From assembly GCA_024508855.1 (NCBI GenBank), contig JANINJ010000082.1, positions 1 through 64,000 of the forward strand: DNA of 64,000 bases, given 5' to 3'. This DNA comes from Xanthobacteraceae bacterium (GTDB lineage Bacteria; Pseudomonadota; Alphaproteobacteria; Rhizobiales; Xanthobacteraceae). The position numbers were made by a program, and so were the translations under genes. The notes beneath the pieces were generated by a model. That model saw only the letters and a program-made list of their open reading frames with translations, had not been told where the DNA came from and did not search any database. This document shows positions 9,711 to 20,339 of the stretch, one piece after another (within the stretch, counting starts at the first letter, position 1; each line of letters starts with the position of its first letter).

Positions 9711-10511
9711 ATGCCCAGTTCCCCCGAAACTTATCGTGTTTCCGCCTACAACACGGCCAAGCAATCCGAAAACAAGATGCACGACGATACCGTGGCGAAG
9801 CGTTTCGGCTTCAGCGGCGGTCTGGTGCCGGGCGTCGAGATTCTTGCTTACATGATGCATCCAGCGGTTTCCAATTGGGGACGCGATTTTCTTGAGCGCG
9901 GCCGTATCGACGGGCGGTTCGTCAAGCCGGTCTACGACGGCGAAATGACCGACGTCATCGCGGAGGTCCAGGGCGATCAGCTGGCGATCCGCGTCGAGAG
10001 CCGTGGGCAGCTTTGCGCCACTGGCAGCGCCTCGTTGCCAGGCGCCGTCGAACCGGTATCGCTCGATGGCTTCCCGGACACACCTGCTGTCGCGACACGC
10101 GCGCCGGTCAATGCTGACTCGTACGCGTTGGGCAAGTGGCTGGGTACTGCGTCTCGCAGCTGGGATGCGGCAGCTTTAAAAGATTATCTCGCGGAAGTCC
10201 GCGAGGCCGATCCGATTTACACTGCGAATGGTCTTGTGCATCCGGGCGTGTTGCAGCGGCTCATGAACCAGGTACTGGTTCAGAACGCGATCTTGGGGCC
10301 CTGGATTCACGTCGGCAGCAACATGCAGCTTCTGTCGGCGGCAAAGATTGGCGACGCATTGGCGGCGCGCGCCAAGGTCACGGCGAACTACGAGAAGAAA
10401 GGCCATCGGTTCGTCGAACTCGATGCGGTGGTCGTTGCCAATGGAAAAACGCCGGTGGCGCACTGCCAGCATATTGCCATCTATCAACCGCGCGAACAGG
10501 CGGCGGCCTGA
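9711..10511 (+). CDS. Double hot-dog (MaoC-like) domain protein, function unknown
   Basis: Protein of 266 residues. The N-terminal half has the MaoC-like segment [20 protein letters not shown] followed by [18 protein letters not shown], and the C-terminal half (from about 165) repeats a hot-dog pattern around [16 protein letters not shown] and [10 protein letters not shown]. The canonical catalytic Asp/His pair of MaoC hydratases is not clearly present, so it may be a thioester-binding or divergent hydratase protein. It stands alone between a divergent UPF0178 gene and a convergent CoxL-like gene. Confidence 0.65.
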   Translation: MPSSPETYRVSAYNTAKQSENKMHDDTVAKRFGFSGGLVPGVEILAYMMHPAVSNWGRDFLERGRIDGRFVKPVYDGEMTDVIAEVQGDQLAIRVESRGQLCATGSASLPGAVEPVSLDGFPDTPAVATRAPVNADSYALGKWLGTASRSWDAAALKDYLAEVREADPIYTANGLVHPGVLQRLMNQVLVQNAILGPWIHVGSNMQLLSAAKIGDALAARAKVTANYEKKGHRFVELDAVVVANGKTPVAHCQHIAIYQPREQAAA

Positions 10512-10515
10512 GCAA

Positions 10516-12897
10516 TCAGGCTGCGTGCGATTTGCCCGCGCGATGAATGGCGCGCCAGACCCGCTCAGGCGTTAATGGCATATCGATGTGATCGACACCG
10601 AAGTCTGACAGCGCGTCGATCACCGCATTGACGACGGTGGACAAACTGCCGGCGCAACCAGCTTCGCCGCAGCCCTTGGTGCCGAGCGGATTGGATTTCG
10701 CCGGTGAGGGGTGATCGCCGACGGCCATAGCCGGGATGTCGCTGGCACGCGGCATGGCATAGTCCATGAACGAGCCGGTGACGGGTTGGCCGTTGTCGTC
10801 GTAGCTGACTTGCTCCATCAACGCCTGACCGATGCCTTGGGCAACACCACCGTGCAGTTGCCCCGCCACGATCATCGGATTGACGATGGTGCCGAAATCG
10901 TTGACGCCGGTGTAGCGCACGATGCGCACCATGCCGGTATCGGGGTCGATCTCGACCTCGGCGACATGGCAGCCGTTCGGGAAGGTCGACGGAATGTCGG
11001 TTGCGGTGTGGTCGACGTCCAGCGAGGCGGGAACTCCGTCAGGCACGCCGCTGTCGCGCAATTGCCGGGCGAGATCGATGATATTGATGCTGCGATCGGT
11101 GCCGGCGATCGTGAAATGGCCGTTGGCGAATTCGATATCGGCCTCGGATGCCTCGAGCAGGTGCGCCGCTGCAACCTTGCCTTTTTCGATGATCTTGGCT
11201 GAGGCTTCGACGATCGCCACACCGCTTGCCGTGATCGAACGCGAACCGCCGGTACCGCTGCCGGTATGGACGACGTCGCTGTCGTCCTGCTGCAGGCGAA
11301 CGCTTTCGAATGGAACGCCGAGTTGCGCTGACAGGACTTGCGCGAATGGCGTGGCATGGCCCTGGCCATAATCCAGCGTCCCGGTAATCATGCGGACGCC
11401 GCCGTCCTCCTCGAACACGATCTTGCCGAGCTCGGGGCTCGGAGGGGCGGTGACTTCGAGATATGAGCCGATCGCAATGCCGCGCAGCAAACCGCGCTTG
11501 CGGCTTTCCCGCTTGCGCTTGGCGAAGCCGGCATGGTCCGCGATCTCCAATGCCTTCGCGAAGACGCCCTGAAAGTCGCCGCTGTCATAGGTGACGCCCG
11601 ACGATGCCTTGAACGGCATCTGCGATGACTTGATGAAGTTGCGCTTGCGCAGCGCAAGCCTGTCGATCTTCATTTCGTCAGCGGCGCGATCGATCAGCCG
11701 TTCCATGAAGTAGTTGGCCTCCGGCCGCCCGGCGCCGCGATAGGCGCCCATCAGCGTCGTGTTCGTCAGGACGCACTTGATGTCGACGCCGAGCAGCGGC
11801 GTGCGGTAGACGCTCGCGAGATTCTTGCCGGTATTGAGCGACAACGGACTCGGTGAGACGCCGGTGATATACGCGCCGAGATTGCCGTAGCCGCTCAGGC
11901 GCACGGCGAGGAAATGGCCATCCTTGTCGAGCGCGAGTTCGGCATGAATGTTCTGGGCGCGGCCATGGCTGTCAGAGAGGAAACTGGTCGAGCGTTCGTC
12001 GGTCCATTTCACCGGGCGGCCCAGCGCTTTCGCCGCATGCAGGATGCAGGTGTATTCCGGATAGTTGACGTTCTTCATGCCGAACGAGCCGCCGACATTG
12101 GCGGTCAATACGCGCACCTTGTCTTTGGGCTGCTTCAGATTCTTGGCCAGGTTGGTATGGCTTCCGGCGACGCCCTGGGTCGGCATCTGGATCGTGAAGC
12201 GCTCAGTCTTCTTGTCGAAGCTGGCGAGCGCGGAGCGTGGCTCCATCGGCACCACCGCAACGCGCGTATTGACGATGTCGAGCTTCGTCACATGCGCCGC
12301 GCCGGCAAACGCAGCCTCGATCGCAGCGCTGTCGCCGAAGTGGTAATCGAGCGCCACGTTGTTCGGGATGTGATCGTAGAGCTGCGGCGCGCCGGGCTCC
12401 GCAGCGTCTTCCGCACTGGTGACGGCCGGAAGCGGATCGATATCGACGACCACGGCTTCCGCAGCATCGCGCGCCTCTGCGAGTGTCTCCGCCACCACGA
12501 ACGCCACGGGGTCGCCGACGAAGCGCACCTTATCGGTCATCAGTGGCAGCCGATTGGTTTGATGCAGCGGCGAGCCGTCGCGATTCTTCAGCGGCAATCC
12601 GCAGGTGTAGGGTTCGTAGTCGGTGAGGTCGGCTCCGGTCCAGATACCAAGCACCCCGGGCATGGCCCGTGCCGCGCTGGTGTCGATGCCACGGATCAGA
12701 CCATGCGCATGGGTGCTGCGAACGATCCAGGCGTAAACCTGGCTCGGGAGCTGGAAGTCGTCCGTGTATCTGCCTTTGCCGCGGACCAGCGTGTCGTCCT
12801 CCTTGCGGCGGACCGGCTGACCGACACCGAATTTTTGCAGTGCAATAGCGTTGTCGATAGCCTGAGGGGAGCTGCGATCCTGCATGCTGACGTCCAT
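10516..12897 (-). CDS. Molybdenum hydroxylase large subunit, CoxL-like (form II signature)
   Basis: Xanthine oxidase-family molybdopterin-binding subunit of 793 residues. The N-terminal segment FGVGQPVRRKEDDTLVRGKG is typical of CoxL/CutL proteins. The active-site loop near residue 385 reads AYRGAGR, the form II sequence, not the AYxCSFR loop of proven CO dehydrogenases. GTKGCGEAG near 740 carries the conserved catalytic Glu. No FeS (CoxS) or FAD (CoxM) subunit gene is next to it, so its electron-transfer partners must be encoded elsewhere. The substrate is probably a heterocycle or aldehyde rather than CO, but this is unproven. Confidence 0.85.
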   Translation of the reverse strand: MDVSMQDRSSPQAIDNAIALQKFGVGQPVRRKEDDTLVRGKGRYTDDFQLPSQVYAWIVRSTHAHGLIRGIDTSAARAMPGVLGIWTGADLTDYEPYTCGLPLKNRDGSPLHQTNRLPLMTDKVRFVGDPVAFVVAETLAEARDAAEAVVVDIDPLPAVTSAEDAAEPGAPQLYDHIPNNVALDYHFGDSAAIEAAFAGAAHVTKLDIVNTRVAVVPMEPRSALASFDKKTERFTIQMPTQGVAGSHTNLAKNLKQPKDKVRVLTANVGGSFGMKNVNYPEYTCILHAAKALGRPVKWTDERSTSFLSDSHGRAQNIHAELALDKDGHFLAVRLSGYGNLGAYITGVSPSPLSLNTGKNLASVYRTPLLGVDIKCVLTNTTLMGAYRGAGRPEANYFMERLIDRAADEMKIDRLALRKRNFIKSSQMPFKASSGVTYDSGDFQGVFAKALEIADHAGFAKRKRESRKRGLLRGIAIGSYLEVTAPPSPELGKIVFEEDGGVRMITGTLDYGQGHATPFAQVLSAQLGVPFESVRLQQDDSDVVHTGSGTGGSRSITASGVAIVEASAKIIEKGKVAAAHLLEASEADIEFANGHFTIAGTDRSINIIDLARQLRDSGVPDGVPASLDVDHTATDIPSTFPNGCHVAEVEIDPDTGMVRIVRYTGVNDFGTIVNPMIVAGQLHGGVAQGIGQALMEQVSYDDNGQPVTGSFMDYAMPRASDIPAMAVGDHPSPAKSNPLGTKGCGEAGCAGSLSTVVNAVIDALSDFGVDHIDMPLTPERVWRAIHRAGKSHAA

Positions 12898-13108
12898 AAA
12901 TCGCTGATTTTGGTTGATTTTGCGCCACCGCGCGTGACGGCAAGCCAGTCAAATAGTGCAGTCGGGGAGGAACGACAACGTCCGATTGGACATACGCGCT
13001 GCGTGCTGTGGTTGCGTCATCTCGCCACGCTGGTAGACTTTCCGTGAATTGAAATTCCAGATTGAAACTCCTAGCCGGCCGTTGCCGGTCGCGGAGAGAC
13101 AGGTTTGT

Positions 13109-14188
13109 ATGATTGACGACGCCCGGCAAATTGCCAGTCCGGAGCCGCATGCACGACTGGACCAATCGTCCCTGACAGCCATCGTCGGAACGGAGCAGGG
13201 CGCGCCGCACCCTTCCAATGGTTCGGATGTCTATGCGGCGCTCGACCTCGGCACCAACAATTGCCGCCTGCTGATCGCCTGTCCGGAAGGCGAGGGATTC
13301 CGGGTCATTGACTCGTTCTCCCGGATTATCCGCCTCGGCGAAGGCATCTCCGTTACCGGGCGCATCAGCGATGCCGCCATTGGCCGGGCGATTTCGGCAC
13401 TCAGCGTGTGCCGCGACAAGATGAAATTCAGGAACGCCCGCCGGCTACGCCTGATCGCCACCGAGGCGTGCCGGGCGGCTTCCAACGCGGACCTGTTTCG
13501 CCATCAGGTCGAAAGCAAGACCGGCATCGCACTGGAAGTGATCGATCGCGAAACTGAAGCCGCGCTCGCCGTGATCGGCTGTTCGCCGCTGGTCGATCCG
13601 CAAGGCCGGGGTGCGATCCTGTTCGATATCGGGGGTGGCTCCAGCGAACTGGTGCGGCTGGAGCGCGATCACAATGGTGGAAATGGGACGCCGCGCGCCA
13701 AGGCCTGGATGTCGATTCCACTCGGCGTCGTGACGCTGGCAGAGCGCTTCGGCGGTAAGGAGGTCACCCGGGATACCTATGCCCTGATGGTGCAGGAGGT
13801 CGCCAGGCATGTGGCGCCGTTCGCTGCGGAACATGGCGACGATATCGAGTCGATGCATCTGCTGGGGACTTCGGGAACAGTCACTACGCTCGCCGGTATT
13901 CATCTTAAACTGCCGCGATACGATCGCCGCCGGGTCGACGGAATCTGGATGAACGACCGCGAAATCACTGCGGTGATCGCGCACCTGCTCGGCATGACCT
14001 ACCAGCAACGTGCCGACAACAATTGCATCGGTGTCGAGCGCGCCGATCTCGTGCTTGCCGGCTGTGCCATCCTCGATGCCATCCGCGATGCATTCCCGCT
14101 GCCGCGATTGCGGGTAGCGGATCGCGGATTGCGCGAAGGGATGCTGGTCGAGATGATGCGCGACGATGGCGCCATCCGCACGTCGTGA
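13109..14188 (+). CDS. Ppx/GppA exopolyphosphatase family protein
   Basis: Sugar-kinase/Hsp70-fold phosphatase of 359 residues acting on polyphosphate and/or pppGpp. Motifs are ALDLGTNNCRLLIA (44-57), FDIGGGSSELVRLE in the middle, and GTSGTVTTLAGI. The ATG at 13109 has GGAGAGAC upstream; a TTG at 13049 would add 20 residues without similarity. It lacks the C-terminal HD-like domain of long Ppx enzymes, matching the short alphaproteobacterial form. It is followed 60 bp later by rlmE, a pairing often seen in alphaproteobacteria. Ppx versus GppA cannot be decided from sequence. Confidence 0.85.
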   Translation: MIDDARQIASPEPHARLDQSSLTAIVGTEQGAPHPSNGSDVYAALDLGTNNCRLLIACPEGEGFRVIDSFSRIIRLGEGISVTGRISDAAIGRAISALSVCRDKMKFRNARRLRLIATEACRAASNADLFRHQVESKTGIALEVIDRETEAALAVIGCSPLVDPQGRGAILFDIGGGSSELVRLERDHNGGNGTPRAKAWMSIPLGVVTLAERFGGKEVTRDTYALMVQEVARHVAPFAAEHGDDIESMHLLGTSGTVTTLAGIHLKLPRYDRRRVDGIWMNDREITAVIAHLLGMTYQQRADNNCIGVERADLVLAGCAILDAIRDAFPLPRLRVADRGLREGMLVEMMRDDGAIRTS

Positions 14189-14248
14189 TGTGCGAACGCA
14201 CGGCGATGTGTTAGGCGTTGGCCATTCTCTGAAAGCAAGCAAATCGAT

Positions 14249-14935
14249 ATGGCCAAGGATACCACCGGGCGGCTTCACGTCACCGTCAAGAGCGGCGGCA
14301 AACGGAAGCTGTCTTCAAAACTCTGGCTGGAGCGGCAGCTCAACGATCCCTACGTAGCGCAGGCAAAACGCGACGGCTTGCGTTCGCGCGCGGCCTATAA
14401 ACTGATCGAGATGGACGACAAATTCCATTTCCTCAAGCCGGGACAAGCCGTTGTCGATCTGGGTGCTGCGCCGGGCGGTTGGAGCCAGATTGCAGCCAAG
14501 CGGGTGGGCGCGGCGGCCGGCAAGGGCAAGGTCGTGGCCATCGATCTCCTGGAGATGCCGGAAATCATCGGCGTCACTTTCGCACAGCTCGACTTCCTGG
14601 ATGCGTCTGCGCCGGACAAACTGCGGGAGATGATGGGTGGCGGCGCCGACGTGGTGATGTCCGATATGGCGGCCAACACCACTGGCCATCGCAAGACCGA
14701 CCAGTTGCGGATCATCGGACTGGTGGAAACGGCGGCTGAATTTGCCGCCGAGGTTCTGAACCCCGGCGGGACCTTCATCGCAAAGGTGTTCCAGAGCGGC
14801 GCGGATGCCGATCTCGTTGCTCAACTCAAGCGCGACTATGCGAGCGTCCGGCATGTCAAGCCGGCGGCCAGTCGGCAGGATTCATCGGAGCGCTATGTGC
14901 TGGCGATGGGATTTCGTGGCGGTGCGGGCGGCTGA
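14249..14935 (+). CDS. rlmE: 23S rRNA (uridine-2552 2'-O)-methyltransferase
   Basis: RrmJ/FtsJ-family enzyme of 228 residues that methylates U2552 in the 23S A-loop and aids large-subunit assembly. RSRAAYKLIEMD contains the first catalytic lysine (K51). VVDLGAAPGGWSQ (68-80) is the SAM-binding motif. MSDMAANTTGHRKTDQ carries the catalytic Asp, GTFIAKVFQ the second Lys, and SSERYVLAMGFRG the Glu, completing the K-D-K-E tetrad. The basic N-terminal extension of about 20 residues is usual in alphaproteobacteria. Confidence 0.95.
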   Translation: MAKDTTGRLHVTVKSGGKRKLSSKLWLERQLNDPYVAQAKRDGLRSRAAYKLIEMDDKFHFLKPGQAVVDLGAAPGGWSQIAAKRVGAAAGKGKVVAIDLLEMPEIIGVTFAQLDFLDASAPDKLREMMGGGADVVMSDMAANTTGHRKTDQLRIIGLVETAAEFAAEVLNPGGTFIAKVFQSGADADLVAQLKRDYASVRHVKPAASRQDSSERYVLAMGFRGGAGG

Positions 14936-14954
14936 ACGTCGTTCGAGACGATGG

Positions 14955-16427
14955 TCAGCCGAGTTTCTGGTCGCGGGCGGAAGCGGTTTCGCTGGCAGCG
15001 GTTTCTTCAGCCTCCGACTCCCGCGTTGGATCGGAGATGACGACCATCCGTCGCCCCGAAACTTCGTGGCCTGCGTCAGCTGGCATTCGAAAGAAGAAAT
15101 AGGCGGACGCTGCGGAGATGATCGCGACCAGCAGGAACGCAGGGCCGAAGTCGGCCGCGCTTAACTCGGTCGCGTGATGAAACCACATAGTCGATTCCAC
15201 TGAAAACGCACCGATGGCGACACCCGCCGAAATCGCCAGTTGCTGGTTGACGCTGACCAGCGTCGTGGCGCGGCTCATGCGCGCCGGATCAACCTCGGCA
15301 TAGGCCAGGGTGTTGATCGCCGTGAACTGAAGCGAGCGGAAGAATCCGCCGACGACCAGAATGATCATGATCAGCAGCAGTGGCGTGGTGATCGTGAACA
15401 GGGCGCAGGCCGCCAGAAAGAACGAACTCACCACGGCGTTGATGACCATGATGTTGCGGAATCCGAAAGTACGGATGATCCGCGCGGCGAGCGTTTTCAT
15501 ACCCATCGAGCCGGCAGCGGATGCGAATGTCACCAGACCGGACTGGAACGGCGACAGACCGAAGCCGATCTGCATCAGAAGAGGCAACAGGAACGGCAAG
15601 GCGCCGATGCCGACGCGGAACATGAAGCCGCCGGTGACGCAAGCATACATGGTCGGCAGCCGCAGCAGGCTGAAATCCAGAACAGGGGAGGCGGTCCGTT
15701 TGGCATGGATGACGTACAGGGTCATTGATGCGATGCCGATCACGATCAGCGCGGCCACCAGCGGCCACGGCAGCAGATTAAGGCCGGCCACCGACAATCC
15801 GAAAGCGATGCCGCCAACGCCTACTCCGGCGAGAAACATTCCATAGAGGTCGAAGCGCTCGTGTTCCTCGCTACGGATCGGGTCGATGTAGCGCAGCGCC
15901 ATGAAGATGCCGAGCACTCCGATCGGGATGTTGATGAGGAAGATCCAGTGCCAGGAGAAATACGTCGTGATGAAGCCGCCGAGAGGCGGCCCGATCACAG
16001 GGCCGATCAGCGCCGGCACGGTGACCCATGTCATCGCGGTGACCAATGCGCTTTTGTCGATCGAGCGCAGCAGGACCAGGCGTCCGACTGGCGTCATCAT
16101 CGCGCCGCCTATCCCCTGGATGACGCGGGCGATGACGAAATCGTTGATCGACGACGACAGCGCGCAGCCGATCGAACCCAGCATGAAGACGGCGATTGCG
16201 GAACTGAACACGGTGCGAGCGCCGAACCGGTCTGCAGTCCATCCGCTGGCCGGAATGAAGACTGCCAGCGCAAGCAGATAGGACGTGATGGCGAGTTTCA
16301 GCGTCAACGGACTGGTGCCGATATCCGATGCAATGGCCGGCAGCGAGGTCGCGATTACTGTCGAATCCATGTTTTCCATGAACAGCGCAGCGGCGACGAT
16401 GAGCGGGATGACGCGTTCTTTGTTCAT
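14955..16427 (-). CDS. MFS multidrug exporter, DHA2 (14-TM) family
   Basis: Inner-membrane proton antiporter of 490 residues. MENMDSTVIATSLPAIASDI near the start is the DHA2 motif D1. GWTADRFGARTVF is motif A, RVIQGIGGAMMTPVGRLVL covers motifs B/C, and 13-14 hydrophobic segments follow. The ATG at 16427 is preferred over the upstream start, which would add 38 non-membrane residues. The C-terminal tail is acidic and alanine-rich. It converges on rlmE and diverges from a small membrane-protein gene. The substrate is unknown. Confidence 0.85.
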   Translation of the reverse strand: MNKERVIPLIVAAALFMENMDSTVIATSLPAIASDIGTSPLTLKLAITSYLLALAVFIPASGWTADRFGARTVFSSAIAVFMLGSIGCALSSSINDFVIARVIQGIGGAMMTPVGRLVLLRSIDKSALVTAMTWVTVPALIGPVIGPPLGGFITTYFSWHWIFLINIPIGVLGIFMALRYIDPIRSEEHERFDLYGMFLAGVGVGGIAFGLSVAGLNLLPWPLVAALIVIGIASMTLYVIHAKRTASPVLDFSLLRLPTMYACVTGGFMFRVGIGALPFLLPLLMQIGFGLSPFQSGLVTFASAAGSMGMKTLAARIIRTFGFRNIMVINAVVSSFFLAACALFTITTPLLLIMIILVVGGFFRSLQFTAINTLAYAEVDPARMSRATTLVSVNQQLAISAGVAIGAFSVESTMWFHHATELSAADFGPAFLLVAIISAASAYFFFRMPADAGHEVSGRRMVVISDPTRESEAEETAASETASARDQKLG

Positions 16428-16558
16428 GGAATGTGTTCGCGGAGATGCAGGAATGGCTGAAGGGCTGGATCGGGGCCTGTAACACCCCTCTGTCATGACG
16501 ACTATTGCGGAAACTGGAATACCACCTAAATCCTGCGACATACGCCGGAGATCCGACG

Positions 16559-16807
16559 ATGATCTATGTCCTCGCCGCCTTGCTTCCGCCCGTTGGCTTG
16601 TTGCTGAACGGCCAGCCGTTTTCGGCCATTTTCAACTTGATCCTGCTCGTATTTTGCATCGTTTTCGGACTGGTTTTCCACGTCCTGCTACTGGTGCCGT
16701 CGGCTCACGCGCTGATTGCGGTGCACATGAAGCGGGAAGACCGCAAGCATCGGGAAGTCGTCGAGGCGATCCGGCAGCATGGGCCGCCGCCGGGTTACCC
16801 GCGCTGA
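16559..16807 (+). CDS. Small membrane protein resembling the Pmp3/YqaE (UPF0057) family
   Basis: 82-residue protein with two hydrophobic segments (MIYVLAALLPPVGLLL and FNLILLVFCIVFGLVFHVLL) and a charged tail with HMKREDRKHREVVEAI. The LPP motif in the first helix and the spacing of the two helices match the Pmp3/YqaE type, though the tail is longer than usual. The ATG at 16559 has GGAG eight bases upstream. It stands between the divergent MFS gene and guaB. The family assignment is by pattern, not by search. Confidence 0.55.
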   Translation: MIYVLAALLPPVGLLLNGQPFSAIFNLILLVFCIVFGLVFHVLLLVPSAHALIAVHMKREDRKHREVVEAIRQHGPPPGYPR

Positions 16808-16988
16808 ACAGGCGTTCAACGCTTGGTCGAGAAAGTCCGCGCATGGCTGTCAAACGCTTTGATTCATGAGGCGGCCATGCTATCGACCACCGCCAACCCC
16901 TCAGATGGGCTCCGATTCGACGGCGATGCCACTGGCGTCACCGAACGGACACTCCTTCCGAGGACGATGTGCGGCGGCAGGCCGCTAA

Positions 16989-18497
<1,509 letters not shown>

Positions 18498-18593
18498 TCG
18501 CGCCTGTTCGAAAACGGCATCCTTGCCGCCGAAAAATGGCTATGATCTGTGAACCAGGGACTATTGTCCTGCGGCAGCTCAACAAAATTGCGG

Positions 18594-19223
18594 ATGCACA
18601 TGTACGAATGGACCGATGAAAAACTTCAGGCGCTCTCCGATGCAGAGCTGAAGAATTTGCTCGCCAATGCGGAGCGTAAGTCCGCTGACGACTTGATCAC
18701 CAAGTGCAAGGCGGCGCTCGAAGCGAGAAACGCCTTGAAGCCGCGCCGCGAAGGCAAGCCTCGCACCGAGATCAAGGAATTCGAGCACCAGATGTCGGAG
18801 CAGCTGGCAATCGTCGGCAGAGAAATGGCTGAGAAATACGATCTCTCCGAGGAAACCGCGAAGGCAAAATCTGAGGGAATCAAAGGATTCCGCGCCCATA
18901 AGCTTCTGGACTCCAAAGGCTTCGCCAAGCTCGGCGGCATGCAGCGTGACGGTTCTGTCGCGATCGAGCGTTACATCTCCTATCGGCGCGGCGATGAGAC
19001 GGTCTATCTCGGCGTTTTCCTGCCCAAGGATGCACCGCTGGAGGACCACGAATTCCAGGTGATTGCACCGAAGGCGTTGCTCGAAGGTGGCAAGCCGATC
19101 GCGGAGATCCGTCCTTTCGCAACCGAAAAGCAAAAGCAGCCCGCGGATAGCGGCCTTGCGTTCAAGGATCTCGCGGAGGCTGCTGCAGCCTTCGACAAAG
19201 CGTTGGCGAAGATCACCGCTTAA
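18594..19223 (+). CDS. Conserved hypothetical protein, not recognised
   Basis: 209-residue soluble protein, lysine- and glutamate-rich, with no signal peptide or membrane helix. The N-terminal third (MHMYEWTDEKLQALSDAELK) looks helical and charged. The middle has a beta-rich stretch around SVAIERYISYRRGDETVYLG and the end is alanine-rich helix. Codon use matches its neighbours. Start choice among ATG 18594, ATG 18600 and an upstream GTG is uncertain because no strong ribosome site is visible. It lies between guaB and an oxidoreductase gene; I assign no function. Confidence 0.6.
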   Translation: MHMYEWTDEKLQALSDAELKNLLANAERKSADDLITKCKAALEARNALKPRREGKPRTEIKEFEHQMSEQLAIVGREMAEKYDLSEETAKAKSEGIKGFRAHKLLDSKGFAKLGGMQRDGSVAIERYISYRRGDETVYLGVFLPKDAPLEDHEFQVIAPKALLEGGKPIAEIRPFATEKQKQPADSGLAFKDLAEAAAAFDKALAKITA

Positions 19224-19279
19224 GGGGCGCGTCGGCGCAGCCGCAAAATTTCATCAATTGGATTGGAGGAAATCAGTTC

Positions 19280-20314
19280 ATGTCGCAGACAAGCAAGCGC
19301 GTCGTCCTCGCCTCGCGCCCGGTCGGAGAACCGAAGGCCAGCGATTTTCGCATCGAGGATTATCCGGTGCCGACGCCGGGCGACGGCGAGATCCTGCTGC
19401 GAACGATCTGGCTCTCGCTCGATCCCTATATGCGCGGCCGGATGGACGACGGTCCGTCTTATTCGGCACCGGTTCCGATCGGTGGCGTGATGGAAGGCGG
19501 CACGGTGTGCGAAGTGGTCGCCTCGAATAATCCCGCCTTCGCCAAAGGCGATATCGTGCTCGCTCACACCGGATGGCAGCAATATGCGCTGTCGAACGGG
19601 AAAGGTCTGCGCAAAGTCGATCCGACGATTGCTCCGATCTCGACGGCGGTCGGTGTGCTCGGCATGCCCGGCATGACTGCCTACACCGGGCTTCTCGCCA
19701 TCGGTAATCCGCAGCCCGGCGAAACCGTTGTCGTTGCAGCTGCTTCGGGTGCGGTTGGATCGGCGGTCGGCCAGATCGCGAAGATCAAGGGCGCACGCGC
19801 CGTCGGCATCGCGGGCGGCAAGGAGAAGTGCGACTACGTCAAGAACGAACTCGGCTTCGACGAATGCCTCGACCATCGCGATCCCGATCTGCGGGCGAAA
19901 CTGAAGGAAGCCTGTCCGAAGGGTATCGATGTGTATTTCGAGAATGTCGGCGGCAAGGTGTTCGATGCCGTGCTGCCGCGCTTTAACGATTTTGCGCGTA
20001 TTCCGGTCTGCGGTCTGATCGCCGATTACAACACCATCTTCGGCAAGGATACGCCGCCGCCGCCGTGGGCGAATACGATTATGCGTCAGATCCTCGTCAA
20101 GCGTCTCAACTTCCGCGGCTTTATCGTTCGGGATTTCGCTGCAATGTATCCGGACTTCATCCGCGACATGGCGCAGTGGCTGCGTGAGGGCAAGATCAAG
20201 CACAAGGAGTTCGTGACCGAAGGACTCGAGAGCGCACCGCAGGCGTTCATGGGCCTGCTCAAGGGCGCGAATTTCGGTAAGCAATTGGTACGCGTAGGCG
20301 CTGATAAGGCGTAA
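19280..20314 (+). CDS. NADP-dependent oxidoreductase, zinc-independent MDR family (CurA/PTGR-like)
   Basis: Medium-chain reductase of 344 residues that probably reduces an alpha,beta-unsaturated carbonyl compound with NADPH. The N-terminal SKRVVLASRPVGEPKASDF and LSLDPYMRGRM are hallmarks of the CurA/leukotriene-B4-dehydrogenase branch. AAASGAVGSAVGQIAKIKGA is the nucleotide-binding segment, and GIDVYFENVGGKVFDAVL follows as in the family. There are no zinc-ligand cysteines. A good ribosome site (GGAGGAAAT) precedes the ATG. Confidence 0.85.
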   Translation: MSQTSKRVVLASRPVGEPKASDFRIEDYPVPTPGDGEILLRTIWLSLDPYMRGRMDDGPSYSAPVPIGGVMEGGTVCEVVASNNPAFAKGDIVLAHTGWQQYALSNGKGLRKVDPTIAPISTAVGVLGMPGMTAYTGLLAIGNPQPGETVVVAAASGAVGSAVGQIAKIKGARAVGIAGGKEKCDYVKNELGFDECLDHRDPDLRAKLKEACPKGIDVYFENVGGKVFDAVLPRFNDFARIPVCGLIADYNTIFGKDTPPPPWANTIMRQILVKRLNFRGFIVRDFAAMYPDFIRDMAQWLREGKIKHKEFVTEGLESAPQAFMGLLKGANFGKQLVRVGADKA

Positions 20315-20328
20315 TTCGGCGCCGAATT
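20313..20328. terminator. 16-bp perfect palindrome between convergent genes
   Basis: AATTCGGC followed directly by GCCGAATT forms a perfect 16-bp palindrome. It overlaps the stop codon of the oxidoreductase gene and lies 12 bp before the stop of the convergent phosphoesterase gene. It could fold as a short stem in transcripts from either strand and serve as a bidirectional terminator, although no T-run follows. Role inferred from position only. Confidence 0.35.
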
Positions 20329-20339
20329 CTACCCTGGCT

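Noticed and set aside
11914-13047. A 377-codon plus-strand open frame opposite the CoxL-like gene
   Set aside because: The minus strand holds an intact molybdenum hydroxylase gene with conserved active-site loop; the plus frame lacks any domain.
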